Shown piece after piece: positions 10,116 to 22,079 of a stretch of 64,000 bases of DNA (the stretch's first letter is position 1; every line of letters starts with the position of its first letter). Below the pieces are notes generated by a model. The model worked only from the letters and a program-made list of their open reading frames with translations, was not told where the DNA came from and ran no database searches. The DNA lies in assembly GCA_013423385.1 (NCBI GenBank), contig BLZA01000017.1:806001-870000 (forward strand). Reading direction: 5' to 3'. This stretch comes from Naganishia liquefaciens (Eukaryota; Basidiomycota; Tremellomycetes; Filobasidiales; Filobasidiaceae). The position numbers and the translations under genes were made by a program.

Positions 10116-11210
10116 CTATAGCCTCACGACGCCCGGTAGATCCGCGTGCTCGAGCGGCGTCGGCGCTACGACCTCGACGAGGTACCGCTTGTTATACTTT
10201 TCTGCATACTTTGCCTGTACTTTATGCAACTCTTGGGGATGCGATGGCGGATGACCGTTGTTGGCGCGTGATGACGCGGGAAACGCCTTGGAATGCACGG
10301 CGACGAGCGTGGTCGAGCGTCGGCCGAGGAACGCTGTCAGCGTGCGTGGATCGTCGATGCGGAAAAAACATGTCGACGCGGGGTCTTGCGCGGCGGTGGT
10401 GGTGGCGGCGGCGGCGGTGGCGGTGGCGGCAGCAGCGGCGGTATCCGTCCCCGTGGCATCTCTCCGGCAAAGGAGCATAAACCGCGTATGGTTATCTGTC
10501 CGATCGAGGCAATCAGATCCGCGCCGCGTCGCGCGTGCCCCCCCCCCTTCCCCCCCCCACACCATCCAGCAAATCCTCGCTCGCTCGCACGCACCTTGAA
10601 CGTCTTGTATACTCTTGCGCACAATCTCCAAGCCCGACAAGCTCTGGGCCAACTCGACGGAACAGATGGCGGCGCCCGGTGAATCCCTCAAGGTGTCGGG
10701 TATCGGGGCCGGCGCGTGTACGGGTGGAATGTCGGGGTAAGCGTACGCGTGAACGGTATGCGCGGCAAGAGCGGTAGACGACACGGCCAAGATCTTTGCG
10801 CTTGGGAACGTCGCGCCGAGGAACGCCTGACATTGCCCCAAAGCCTGCTCGTGACTCGCGACCCATCGGACATTTTCTATCGGCGTGCCCCGCTTGACGA
10901 CGAGCGCATGCTGTATCGGCTTGTCATACGTTGTCGACACGCTCCACCTCGGTTGCCCCTCTTCCTCTTCCTCTTCCGCCGCCGCCGCCGGGGAGGAGGC
11001 AAGTAAGCACCCGAGCGTCTCCTGTACGACCCCGTGGATGGTGTTTTCGAGCGGGACGACGGCGTGCGTGGTATCGGCCGCAAAGACGTCGGCAATGGTC
11101 GCGCATGGGATGAGCGCGACGCGCGCAAGGCGGACCAGCTGGCGGGCTGCTTGGCTTGTGTAGGAGCCGTCGGGGCCGAGGTAGGCGCAGGTGGGGTCGC
11201 GGGGTGGCAT
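10116..11210 (-). CDS. PHA2: Prephenate dehydratase
   Basis: Two exons (11210-10595 and 10495-10116) give 331 residues. The product begins MPPRDPTCAYLGPDGSYTS, matching the start of the catalytic domain; later come VVPLENTIHGVV and, across the splice, VQDNHTRFMLL with the conserved catalytic Thr-Arg-Phe. The enzyme converts prephenate to phenylpyruvate in phenylalanine synthesis. The 99-nt intron is a multiple of three and has no stop in the reading frame, so its retention would insert 33 residues just before the TRF motif. The C-terminal ACT-like part (TCFFRIDDPRTLTAFLG) is interrupted by an Ala/Thr-rich simple-repeat insert. An upstream frame extends to 11468 but is Pro-rich, repeat-encoded and lacks conservation, so the ATG at 11210 is preferred. 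Confidence 0.87.
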   Translation of the reverse strand: MPPRDPTCAYLGPDGSYTSQAARQLVRLARVALIPCATIADVFAADTTHAVVPLENTIHGVVQETLGCLLASSPAAAAEEEEEEGQPRWSVSTTYDKPIQHALVVKRGTPIENVRWVASHEQALGQCQAFLGATFPSAKILAVSSTALAAHTVHAYAYPDIPPVHAPAPIPDTLRDSPGAAICSVELAQSLSGLEIVRKSIQDVQGACERARICWMVWGGEGGGARATRRGSDCLDRTDNHTRFMLLCRRDATGTDTAAAAATATAAAATTTAAQDPASTCFFRIDDPRTLTAFLGRRSTTLVAVHSKAFPASSRANNGHPPSHPQELHKVQAKYAEKYNKRYLVEVVAPTPLEHADLPGVVRL

Positions 11211-11655
11211 GGTCGGCAGGGGGGGAGGGGGGGAGAGGAGGGGCGCTGGGTGGTGGGCTGTGGAATGGAATGAGCGAGCGGTCGCCCGGGCGTGTTGGAT
11301 CCCGGCCAGAGGAAGGGGAGGGGGAGGGGAAGGGGAAGGGAAGGCCCAAGGGCCCAAGGGCGCAAAGGGAAGCTGCCTCCACCCGGCCGCCGAGGGGCGC
11401 GCGCTAGTGCGGGGAGAGGCGCGCTTCCAATGGGTTTTTGCTCGGAGAGGAGGAGGAGGAGGAGTCATCAGGAGGAGGAGTCATCACCGCATACCCCACC
11501 ACCAACCTGGACCCCACTCCGCCACCACGCTCTTCCCACGCCCCCGCATCCCCGCGGGACTCTTGGCGATCGCACGCTCACGCACACGCTCACCCGCACC
11601 CGCACCCGCACCCGCACGCACACGCACATCCGCACACGCCCACACCCTCGGCACC
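11211..11655. promoter_or_regulatory. Divergent PHA2/RRS1 upstream region with purine and CAC-type repeats
   Basis: The 445-bp spacer has a G/A-only tract at about 11,310-11,345 (a CT-rich leader for PHA2 on the minus strand), repeated GGA/TCATC units at about 11,451-11,485, and a CAC/CCGCAC-rich tract at about 11,575-11,645 immediately before the RRS1 start. A bidirectional promoter is inferred from gene orientation. Confidence 0.5.
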
Positions 11656-14090
11656 ATGTCGTCCACGTCGTCTCCCTTTGACGCCCACATCCCCGCGCAA
11701 TACGCCCTGCCCCGCGTCCCCGAAATCTACGGCACAGACCCGTCCATCTGCGTACTCGACGCCTACCGAATCGCCGCCGCTCAATCCGTCGCGGATGCCT
11801 GTGGAATCGACGTGCAAAAAGTGTATCCGGGCGTGGATATCTTGAAAAAGCAGGCGGATTTGTATGTCGCCATGCCGAGGTATCGGTTGGGCGGCAAGCC
11901 GGATGTGTGGGCCAAAAAGGTCGTGGATGCGGTGAGTCGCTTTTGTGCGCGTGCGCGCCACGAAACAAAAAAAAAAACGCCAGGATGCCGCCTCTTCGTG
12001 GCGCCCCTTCCGGACCCCGCCAATACACCGCTGATTCTCGCTCCCGCTCCCGCTCCCCCCACAGTTCAAGCCAAACGCATACCTCAGCAAGTGTACCTCG
12101 ATGGGCGGCTTTGTCAGCTTTACCGTAAAGTGCGTCTTCCTCCCTTCCCCCCCCCCCGCCCCCACCCCCGCACACGCTTGGCCTAACATCCGCCCTACAG
12201 CCAGGACACGTTCAACTTTCACGTTCTCCGACAGATCCGTCTTGCGTCGCCCGAGGAGGACCCGAATGCGCCGCTCAAGCCGCTCGATCCGGCGTCCCAC
12301 AAGATGGGCTACGGCTGCAACGCATCAGGCAAGGGCAAAAAAGCGCTCAGTGAGTAGGATTTTCTCCGGCAAGCTCTCAGAGAGCGCTCTCTCGGCTCAC
12401 CCGGCTCACCCGGCTCACCCGGCTCACCGATTTCCCGCCCAGTTGAATTCTCGTCCGTCAACATTGCCAAGCCCTTCCACGCCGGTCACTTGCGTTCGAC
12501 CATTATCGGCGCTTTTTTGGCCAACTTGTACGAAGCCAACGGATGGGACGTCATCCGGGTAAACTACCTCGGCGACTGGGGCAAGCAGTTTGGTCTCTTG
12601 GCGCTCGGGTTTAAAAAATATGGATCGGAAGAGGAGCTGGAAGCGGATGCGATCAAGCATCTGTACGATGTGAGTCTTTCTTGTGCCCGAGTTTGGGCGC
12701 TCTTCTCCCGCGCTGAAAATTTCCCTTCTCTTCGCAGGTCTACGTGAAAATCAACGCCGATGCCGAAGCCGACCCGGCGATTCACGACGAAGCGCGAGCA
12801 TTCTTCAAGCTCATGGAGGACGGCGACGAGGCCGCGCTCGGCCTCTGGAAACGATTCCGTGACTTTTCCATCAAAAAGCTCGAGCACATGTACGCCCGTT
12901 TGAACATTCACTTTGACGTGTACGCCGGCGAGTCGCTCGTCAGCCCGGAAAGCATGAAGAAGCAGGTCGACTTGCTCGAGGAGAAGAATCTGCTGTGTAC
13001 CGATCGTGGAGCCGTGTTGGCCAACCTGGAAGAGTACAAGTTGGGCAAGGTCGTCGTCAGGAAAGCGGGTGCGTAAACGGGTCACGAGCGGGCGGGCGGG
13101 CGGGCGGCTGTGATTGCAGACAGACGCTGACATTTTACACTGCGGGCAGACGGAACGAGTATCTACATTACGCGTGATCTCGGCGAGGCACTCGAGCGAT
13201 ACGAAAAGTACAAGTTTGACAAGATGATCTACGTCATTGCCGCCCAGCAGAACTTCCACTGCCAGCAATTCTTCAAGATGCTGGATCTCATGGGCTACGA
13301 ATGGGCAGACAGGCTCGAGCACGTCAACTTTGGCATGGTCCTCGGCATGTCCACCCGAAGGGGAACCGTCAAGTTCCTCGACGACATTCTGCAGGAAGCC
13401 AAGCTGTCGATGCACGAACAAATGTCCAAAAACGAGGACAAGTACAAGCAGATTGAGAACCCGGAAGAGGTGTCGGATATTATCGGCCAGACGGCCGTCA
13501 AGATTCAGGATATGGGTGGCAAGCGGTGAGTCGATTCTTCGAGCGCGGGAAACGGGGGTGTCTAGGGTGCTGATGAATTTGCAGAATCAACGACTACGAG
13601 TTCAACATTGAGCGAATGACCTCTTTCGAGGGCGATACTGGGTGAGTGGATCGTCGAGCAAAGCTGCAGAGCCATGGCTAATCCCCGCCCTCCTCCCACT
13701 CCTCCGCCTCCCCCCTACAGACCATACATCCAGTACTCTCACGTCCGACTTTGCTCGGTTCAGCGAAAGAACCCGAATATCCTTCTGCCCGAGGACTTTA
13801 CGAAAATCAACGTCTCCCTGCTCACCGAACCCAAGGCGAGGGAAATCATCTACATGCTCTCGACATACCCGCAAGTCATCCGTGACGCATTTATCGACTA
13901 CCAGCCGTCGACGATTGTCACGTTCTGCTTCAAGCTGTGTCACTTGGTCAGTCAGGCATGGGAGGGCCTCAAGGTGCAGGGACAGGAGGAGGAGCTTGCG
14001 GTCGCACGTCTGTACTTGTTTGTGTGCACCCGGGATGTGCTGAGCTCGGCGATGAGGCTGTTGTCCCTCACGCCGCTGGAGAGGATGTAG
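11656..14090 (+). CDS. RRS1: Arginyl-tRNA synthetase, cytoplasmic
   Basis: Eight exons (11656-11931, 12065-12129, 12201-12349, 12443-12669, 12738-13068, 13150-13525, 13585-13641, 13721-14090) give 616 residues, the usual length of fungal ArgRS. The class I HIGH-like motif is HAGH in [50 protein letters not shown] and the KMSKS-equivalent [10 protein letters not shown] follow, and the anticodon-binding domain contains [13 protein letters not shown]. It charges tRNA-Arg. No mitochondrial presequence is obvious from the chosen start, although fungi often make both forms from one gene through upstream starts; the upstream frame is open but repeat-encoded. Introns contain minisatellite and (GGGC)n repeats. 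Confidence 0.93.
12394..12428 (+). repeat. Nine-bp minisatellite in RRS1 intron 3
   Basis: About four head-to-tail copies of GGCTCACCC lie just before the acceptor site of the intron between RRS1 exons 3 and 4. They are not coding. Confidence 0.9.
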
Positions 14091-14552
14091 AGAGGGCTTG
14101 GAGAGACGTGCAGCTCTTATGCATGACCATGATTGACCATAGCCAAGGCGGATGGCCGCTCTGAGCGTGTAGGACCGCCACGGCTTTGCACTAGTGGATG
14201 AGGACCCGAGCGCGGGCGCGCGCGCGCATACATACGAGCGTGCGACGCGATTGACGTCTGATCACGCGCGCTCCTCATCTTTATTTTCTATTTTTTGCAT
14301 CCATCGGCGCGGCTGCCGGATCTCGTTGGGCGCCCGGCGTTCGGCCATGTCCGCGGTCATTGACCATCGATTTTCGCATCGAGCAGAGAGGGGCTGACTT
14401 GACTCGACTCGACTGGGCGCGCGCGGGGAAAGGGGACACGCCGCGGTAATCGCATCGCGGTATAGAGCCAACGGATCACGACCACGACGACGACGCTGCG
14501 TGGGTTGTACACAACAAGCCGGGGATTGCAGGGTACACATCTGGTTTACAGT
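14091..14552. other. Spacer between RRS1 and the MFS transporter gene
   Basis: No gene seen in 462 bp. It contains an alternating GC run near 14,212-14,227 and short CTCGA repeats near 14,400; it presumably holds the 3' end of RRS1 and the transporter promoter. Confidence 0.6.
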
Positions 14553-17134
14553 ATGGCTCAAACGCAACAAGGGAAAGACCGCGAGGGCTTCCCATCCCGT
14601 TCTTCTTCCACCACGCTGAACAGTCTCTCGGATCGCATACCGCCACTGGCGGATGATCGCGAAGCACCGCCGACCGTGGTCCCCATCAAGCGCGGCGAAA
14701 AGGCATGGATGCAGAGTGACAAGGAGCAAGATGCGATACCGTATAACAATTACTACTTGGTCATGCCATCATTGATGCTCGTCTTGTTTCTGGCGGCATT
14801 GGATCAGACAATCGTCTGTAAGTCTTTCATCAGTCGAGGACCGGGGAAAAGACGATCGTTGATGACCTTTTCCTCAGCAACTGCCCTGCCGACAATCGCA
14901 GAAAAGTTCCAGGCAACGGCGTCTCAAGTGAGTTGTACTTGAATCTTTCAGCACATTGATCTCAGCTGACGACGGGTCTTTTCAGTATTCATGGGTCGGC
15001 ACGAGTTATCTTCTCGCCAGCACCATCATGACCCCGCTCTGGGGCCGACTCACAGATATCGTCGGCCGAAAGCAAATCCTCTACCCTGGAATCGTCGTCT
15101 TCGCCGTCGGGTCGGCCCTGTGCGGTGCCAGCCAGAGCATGAACATGCTTATTGGATCACGAGCGTTGCAGGGGATCGGTGGCGGCGCCATCATGAGCTT
15201 GACCCAGATCATCATTGGGGACATTGTTCCTCTGGCCAAGAGAGGCGCCTGGAGTGGTCTCTTTGGCGGAGTATGGGGAGTCGCCTCGGTCTTGGGGCCT
15301 TTGCTCGGTGAGTATGCCCCATGCCCCCACCCAAACCTTTTCAGTGGCAATTCCCTCATTTTCTCGTGCCTCCTTCAGGTGGTATCCTGGCGCAAAAGGG
15401 AGACAACTGGCGTTGGTGTTTCTTCTTGAACTTGCCAACAGCAGGCATCGCGCTCGTCGCCCTCTACTTTTCCCTCAAGCTCAATCCGTCCCGCAAACTC
15501 ACGTGGCGCGCTCTCAGCCAGACATTCGACTTTCTTGGTCTCGCGCTCATCATGTCCGGCTGCGCCTGTCTTGTCGTGGGCTTCTCATTCGCCTCGGATC
15601 ATGGATGGGGATACAAGACCACTATCGCTCTTCTCGCAGTCGGGGGAGCCCTTTTTGTTTCAAGTCTGGGCAATTTCTTGGTCACCAAAAGGAATGCCAT
15701 CATTCCGCCTAGGGTTCTCAAGACCCGAACAACGGTTTTCCTCATGCTGGCAAGTTTGTTGCAAGCTACGTGAGTGTCCTCAAGCCATCATCTAGTAAGG
15801 ACAGCTGATCGTGTCTTGGTTGTCAGCGCCTTTTTGGCCTCGTCATTTTATTGGCCTGTGTACGCCCTAATTCATCAGGTCTAGACGTATCTCTCCCTGA
15901 CCCTTTCGTTACGCGCAGCTTCTTCCAGGGTGTTCTGGGCGCATCACCCTTGATGAGCGGAGTATGTCCTACTTGATACAGCTGGTCGTCAATATGCTTG
16001 CTGACTGACAACATTCGTCAGGTTTACCTTCTTCCGTTTTCCCTCATTGTATCCATTGCAACCAGTAAGCTTTGCCCGTCAGGACGCAGGAATTTTTCTC
16101 TAATTAACCCTTACAACCGTCTCAGTCATCGCCGGACAAATAAACAGTCGGCTCCGAATCGTCCGACCAGTTCTGTGGGTGGGATATGCTATCGCCGTTC
16201 TCGGTGAGGTCTGCAAATCGTCATTTATCCTCTCGGAAGACTCATTTCAGCCCTTCCAACAAGGTTACGGCCTTGCCATCAAGTATGTCGCTTATGGGCA
16301 GCCCATCGGCGCACAAATGGTCATCCTCATCGTTGCCGGTCTTGGGGTGGGCCTGTCCTTGGCCGTTCCGCTGATCATCATTCAAGCGGTTAGTATCTGC
16401 TCGGATGGCTGTTTCCCGCCGGTTCACTAAGCCTACTTTACTCAGGCTATGCCGCTCAAAGAAATGGCCTCCTCGACATCCTCATGGCTTTTGACGCGAT
16501 CACTGGGCGGCACGATGGGCATCGCGGTTTTCCAAGCCGTCATCAGCTCTGGTCTTGAATCGCGATTTCCACAACTAGAGGGCTTTGGAACGCAGTTTGG
16601 CATACCAAGGGATTTGAAAGGTTACCACCAATTGCACGATCTTCCGCAAGGCCCCATGAGAGACGCGGCATTGACCGCCTTTTCTCACTCGCTTCGGGTA
16701 CGTTGCATTCCATTTTGCGAAATTGTTGGTGATCGTTCGAACTGACTTCTCACTGGTTCATCGTCAGATGTGCTATATCATTTGGACGCCAATGTTTGCG
16801 GGATCACTGATCGTGAGCTCACTAGATGTCGCGGAATTCGCGCTGGACAAAACGTTCGACTGACGCTTGTACACGACAGCTCGCGCTTTTCGCCAAACAC
16901 TACACCATGGATCGAATGCCAGGAATGGCGCCGAAGCCTTCCGCACCCAACGATCTAGAGAAAGGTCCAGTGTCACCAATAGAAGAACCATCCAAAGATC
17001 ATTTGCCTTCATCTGGAACATTCGACTTTCCAGAGGAGGATCAAAGCAAATACGTAGGACCGCCGAAGGCGTCTGGAACAAGACAGATCGACGGCGAAGA
17101 AGCCCCGTCGCTATCGCTGCCTGTTGACAAGTAA
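14553..17134 (+). CDS. MFS drug:H+ antiporter-2 family transporter (14 membrane segments)
   Basis: Twelve exons (14553-14817, 14878-14927, 14986-15307, 15379-15769, 15827-15859, 15919-15961, 16022-16064, 16126-16203, 16264-16388, 16446-16697, 16768-16812, 16880-17134) give 633 residues. After a hydrophilic N-terminus, the first membrane segment ends in the DHA2 motif LDQTIVSTALP; the loop motif GRLTDIVGRK, RALQGIGGG, the motif-C-like GGVWGVASVLGPLLGG and NWRWCFFLNLP follow, as does FFQGVLGASPLMSGV. The C-terminal segment is IIWTPMFAGSLILALF, followed by an acidic tail. Such proton antiporters export drugs, toxins or siderophores from the plasma membrane or vacuole; the substrate cannot be told from sequence. 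No biosynthetic cluster surrounds it. Confidence 0.85.
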
Positions 17135-19273
17135 GACTGAGGAATGACTCTCATCGGACAATCATTATTGTAGAAAGAATCAATAAGGGGCTTGTATGGC
17201 ATCATTGAAACAGTGTATCACATAGACCAATCTCAGGTTTGAGACAAGAGGATATCATCACCGGCGACAATGTGCCGATCCGAGGTGTCTCTGCAGAGAA
17301 GCTTGTGGGACTGATAGGGACACGAGGAGCGCGAATGGTTGCACTACGATAGCTTGTCTGCGTCAATTGTCCGTCTCATTCCAGAGCAGGTTGTCATGTG
17401 TTGAGGCCGCTTCGATCTTCCTGCGCAAGTTGAAGGATCTGCACTCAGTTGTGGAATGCCGGTCGCCTCGCGTGAGATAGCACATTTACGGAACTATCAG
17501 GACCGAAAGTTTAGGTAGGGCAATGGATTTGGCAGTGTTCAAGAATTGGAGAGTCGCCCGATCTCAATGCTCTCAAGCATGCTTGATTGGGTTTCAAGTA
17601 TGCGGGTGCTTGACGAGGCATCTTCTACAGGTTGCAAAATTTCCCACTTGTCCCGTTTGCAGCCACAATGCTATGCGTGCTCTTGACGCAGGTTTGCCCT
17701 TCACGCCCATCAGCTCGCCCATCATACCGTGATTCGTTATACATGCACGGTGGACCGGCTGGACAGCATGTTATCGATATGCATGGAGTTTCCACTGGCC
17801 TCTCTTGAAGTTTCCACTGAAGCTTGGCAGGGAGCTTGTCTGCAACGTTCACAATCTGCTGCGAACTGCGCAATAAATCGACATGAACCCGCCATCTCGA
17901 ACAACAAGAGGAGGCCGGTTGTTGGCAAAGACCAGTAGATGTAGCTGTAGATGTTTGGTCAAAAGCCTGGACATTCGTTGAATGATTAACGTTAGCAGCA
18001 AGCTTGCCGATATGGCAGCCGGTGCAGCCAAATGTATGGCCTCGGTAAAGCAATTGATGACCTTCCGGGTGTCCTTGGCGGGCTGTTCAGCTGGCTGCTC
18101 AGGCAGTGAAAAGCAGGGCGTGGAAAGGGCGAAAGCTCATGGAATCGCTACCGAGGCCATTTGAGGTGATTAACAAGCTGGCTTTGTGACGATCAGCCAC
18201 TCGCTGGATCGGATAATTATTGTTCTCCTTCATCGCATGAGCCAGCTTGTACGCTCATCTGTACTCTTCGCTAAAATTCAATGTAGTGGTACACCTGTCG
18301 GACGTGCCGCCGGGAGTGCCGGTTCTCGCACCCAGGGAGATGGAAACGCGCGTCTGAGACAGCTTGGAAGGGAGGTTTTACCAAATTATTGCTGTTTCGA
18401 GGAGCTTTGCAGCTCGAACGCGTTTATCCCGGATCAGCACATTTTAGGTGTGGCTTGTCGAGCATCCTCAGCTCGCCCTGCCTACTCTAGCGGTGTGCGT
18501 GCGGAAAGCTTCTTGGTCGATTGCCGAGCTATAGAGCCAAAACGCGTCGAGGCAAGCACGACGCGACTTGAAGCTAATGTTGAAGCATTTTCTCCCGGCA
18601 AAAGGTCTTGGTTGGTCGTCTGCGTAGGGAGATGGCTGGTCCGGAATAAAGCCAACACGCAACTTGCCCTCTATACCCTTATGACGCTTATCGAGTTTGC
18701 ATTCAATATTCTCTCGGCGGTGATTTGAGACTGTCAAGGCGCTCTATCTGCTCAAGGATCCCTGGTAGGAACCTGTCAGAGTCTCGATCCCGCTCAGTCA
18801 TCCCGAATTGCTCAAAAGGAAATCTTGAAGAAGACCTTTGCCCTTCCCTCCGCTCCCAACGCGACCTCGTCATAACCCACAACGACACTGTGTTGAACAC
18901 AACCAGGAGCCGGAACTCCTCCCCACTCGCTCTCTTCTTCTTGAAGCGTCTTCTGGACCTTGTCCCAAGGATCTCACACCAGAACCGCAATCCTTCGCAC
19001 CGCCACAGTCACCATCATCTTCGGCAGGAGCTCTTCGGGCCAGCGTAATCGATAACCCTGACATCATCTTTTGACGCGAGCCGGACTCCATCCCACTGCA
19101 ATCGTCTTCTCTTTGAACCCTTACCTGAAGAGCTGACACTCAGCGAGCCATATCTCCGGAGAACTCAACTGTCAACGCTCGCACAGTCAGTGAACCCTAT
19201 CAGAGGAAATCATCAACGGGCCGGTCCCCAACTTCCTCGAGGTAATCACCTTTCCCTTTTCAACTCATTCACC
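17135..19273. other. Large spacer with no recognised gene
   Basis: About 2.1 kb in which I see only short, uncorrelated reading frames on both strands. The longest, roughly 180 codons near 18,186-18,728 on +, has no recognisable motif and no codon bias like its neighbours. The last few hundred bases are C/T-rich and probably hold the promoter and leader of the GH71 gene. Confidence 0.55.
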
Positions 19274-22079
19274 ATGACGAAATCAACTACGATTTCGCTG
19301 TTACTTCTCAGCTCACTGGCCGTCACGGCACAGGGCGCTTCGTTTGGAGCTCAACCCGGTCGACACGCACCGCCATATCTGGCCAGTAAACTGGGAAACC
19401 ACAAGCGGTCTTCTCGCTCATGGCTCGATCGAATCATGGGCGCAGATCCGCAAACTGTGTCCGCAAGCGATGCTGCATCGGTAGACGACGTGTCATCATC
19501 TTACAAGCGGTCTCCGAGCCCCTCCGGTTCTTCTCCTGTCCTGGGTTACTACGGCGACAGCTATGGCTTGGTGAGTTACGCCCTGCGCTGCAAGTTTTGA
19601 GCCTAACTGACTAGCTGGCGTTTGCAGACTCCTCCCCGACCGCTGCAGCTCGTCGATGTCACCGACACCGCAAACCGAAAACGAGGCGTAGCCGATATGT
19701 CACCCGAGTGGTCTTATGTCGGTTGTGTGGATGAATCTGACGGGACCCGACTATTGAACGGTTTTGGTTTCTCGTCGAGTTTGCAAAACTCGGTCACGGT
19801 CTGTACCGCCATTTGTGGGCAGATGGGTTTTCAATTCGCTGGTGCTGAATATGGACATGAGGTTGGTACAATATGGAAATGTCGCAAGTCAACTGCTCAT
19901 ACGATTTTCGCAGTGCTACTGTGGCAATGAATATATCGGCAACGGTGGCGAAATTTTTGCGGACAGTGATTGTGCGCTTCCTTGTCCAGGTGATCCCTCT
20001 CAAAACTGCGGCAACGGTTGGAGGATTGCCATGTACAAGCGAGATGGCGCTGCACCTTCTTCTACAAACATCGTCTTGCCGACAGCGTCCTCTACGACTT
20101 CGGGATCCGGCGCTTCCGTCACTGGAAATTCTACCACTTCCATAGCTTCCGGTACCATTCCGGCCACCGCAAGCCAGACTGCAGGCATGAACACTACCGC
20201 AATCGCTAATCAGACCGCCAGCTTGAGCCAGACTGCGTCAGCCACTTCTTCTGCTCCGACACCCGTATACACAGACAACACCGACTCCTCCGAATGGTAT
20301 TCCCTGGGTTGCGCGATCGATGAGGGGGGAAGGGTCCTCACCGATTATTACGTTACCCGGGATGATTTGACCATCGACTTGTGCTTGGACATCTGTGAAG
20401 ACCAAGGATACAAGTTCGCAGGATTAGAGTACGGAAATGAATGTATGTGCGGCAACACTCTCAAGCAGGGAGTCTCCTACACTGCTAGTGACTGGGACTG
20501 TTGGATGCCATGCGCTGGAGATGCTACCGAGACCTGTGGTGCCGGATGGCGGATGATGACTTACGAAAGAACAACCGACATCGAGTACTGCGACGAGACG
20601 ACATCCTCGGCTCCTTTGGCCAGTTCCACTTCGGCTCGGACCTCTCTGATCGTCAATAACCATGCCGCCTCAACTAAGCCTGGCCAGTCTCCTACCGCCA
20701 GCGTTACTGCCACCGCAAGTGCGAAACCCTCCGCGTCCCAAACCTCGGCATCGAGCGCATCGACGTCGTCTGCGGCGGCGTCGGCTGCCACAGGTGCTGT
20801 TGTCCAGGGATCGACTGCCATTCCCAGCTCATCAGCGGCACACGAAGTCTTTGCGCATCACATGGTCGGCAACACCTATCCGTACACGCAAAGCAACTGG
20901 GCCACCGACATTCAGCTTGCCAAGGCTGCCAGTATCGATGGATTCGCCTTGAACATTGGAAGCGATTGGTGGCAACCTTTCCGAGTGAACGACGCCTACG
21001 CTGCTGCAGAGGCCGCTGGTGACTTCACCATGTTCTTGTCTTTGGACATGACTTCCCTTTCCTGCTCCTCTTACACGGACGGTATCACTCTCGCCAGTCT
21101 GGTCAAGGCACACGCTTCCAGCCCTGCCCAGGCCATGTGGAATGGAAAGGTCCTCGTCTCCACCTTCTCGGGTGAAAACTGCTACTTTGGACAAGGATCC
21201 GTGGCCGAGGGCTGGACCAACGTCTTCCGTGCCTTGCTCGAGTCGTCTGGCATCGACATTTTCTTCGTTCCTTCCGTCTTTTCAGATCCGTCGACCTTCG
21301 TCTACGACAGCTGGATGGACGGCGAACTCAATTGGAACGGTGGCTGGCCGATGGACGGCAGCGACATTACGACCGCGAGCGACGACACGTACATGAACGC
21401 CCTTGGCACGAAGGAATACATGGCAGCCATCTCGCCTGCCTTCTTCACCCATTTCCCCGTCAATGGCTGGAACAAGAACTGGATCTACCGTGGTGACAAC
21501 TGGCTGTACTCGAAGCGATGGGAAGACGTCATTGCCATGCGAGACCGGGTCAAGATGGTCGAGATCTTGACCTGGAACGACTACGGAGAGGCCTCGTACA
21601 TCGGCCCTATCGATGGTGCGCTCCCCTCTGGATCGGAAGTATGGACGAATGGATTCCCGCACACCGCCTGGTTGCAGCTCACCAAGTACTACGCGCAAGC
21701 CTACAAGACTGGTTCATGGCCGACTATCACGTCTGACTCTATTGTCGTTTGGGCTCGACCTCATCCCAAGGATGCCACTGCGTCGAATGACTCGATTGGC
21801 CGACCAGCAGGCTGGGATCGGACCGACGACAACATGTACGCACTCGTATTTGCAACCGACTCCGCGATTGTCACTCTCACGGCTGGCAGCAACACCGAGA
21901 CGTACGCCGTGACAAAGGGCGTCAACAAGCTCAAGCTGGCGTCGGCGCCTGGATCCATGAGTGCCAAGCTGGTGAGGAATGGGCAAACCGTCACGTCCTA
22001 CGATGCCGGAAGTGCCTTCACGTACACGACAACGCCGACAACTTACAACTTTAACTACTTTGTCGGATCGTCATCATAG
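19274..22079 (+). CDS. Secreted WSC-WSC-GH71 alpha-1,3-glucanase
   Basis: Three exons (19274-19570, 19628-19861, 19914-22079) give 898 residues. A signal peptide (TISLLLLSSLAVTAQGA) starts the protein. Two WSC domains follow: one with YVGCVDESDGTRLLNG through CYCGNEYIG to CPGDPSQNCGNGW, the second with YSLGCAIDEGGRVL, CMCGNTL and CAGDATETCGAGWRM. A Ser/Thr/Ala-rich linker, likely O-glycosylated, leads to the GH71 catalytic domain from about residue 510 (VFAHHMVGNTYPYTQ, SIDGFALNIGSDWW, MFLSLDM, GIDIFFVPSVF, EILTWNDYGEASY). GH71 enzymes hydrolyse alpha-1,3-glucan, a main wall polymer; WSC domains probably hold the enzyme on wall carbohydrate. No GPI signal is evident at the C-terminus. The role in own-wall remodelling or foraging is open. 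Confidence 0.9.

Noticed and set aside
11211-11468. Pro-rich N-terminal extension of PHA2
   Set aside because: Repeat-encoded and outside the conserved domain; the ATG at 11210 starts exactly at the family N-terminus. A targeting role is not supported.
11191-12186. Long + frame spanning the RRS1 start
   Set aside because: It is the RRS1 first exon read through its upstream repeats and first introns.
18186-18728. Open frame of 180 codons in the spacer
   Set aside because: No motif, no codon bias and no splice context; probably chance.
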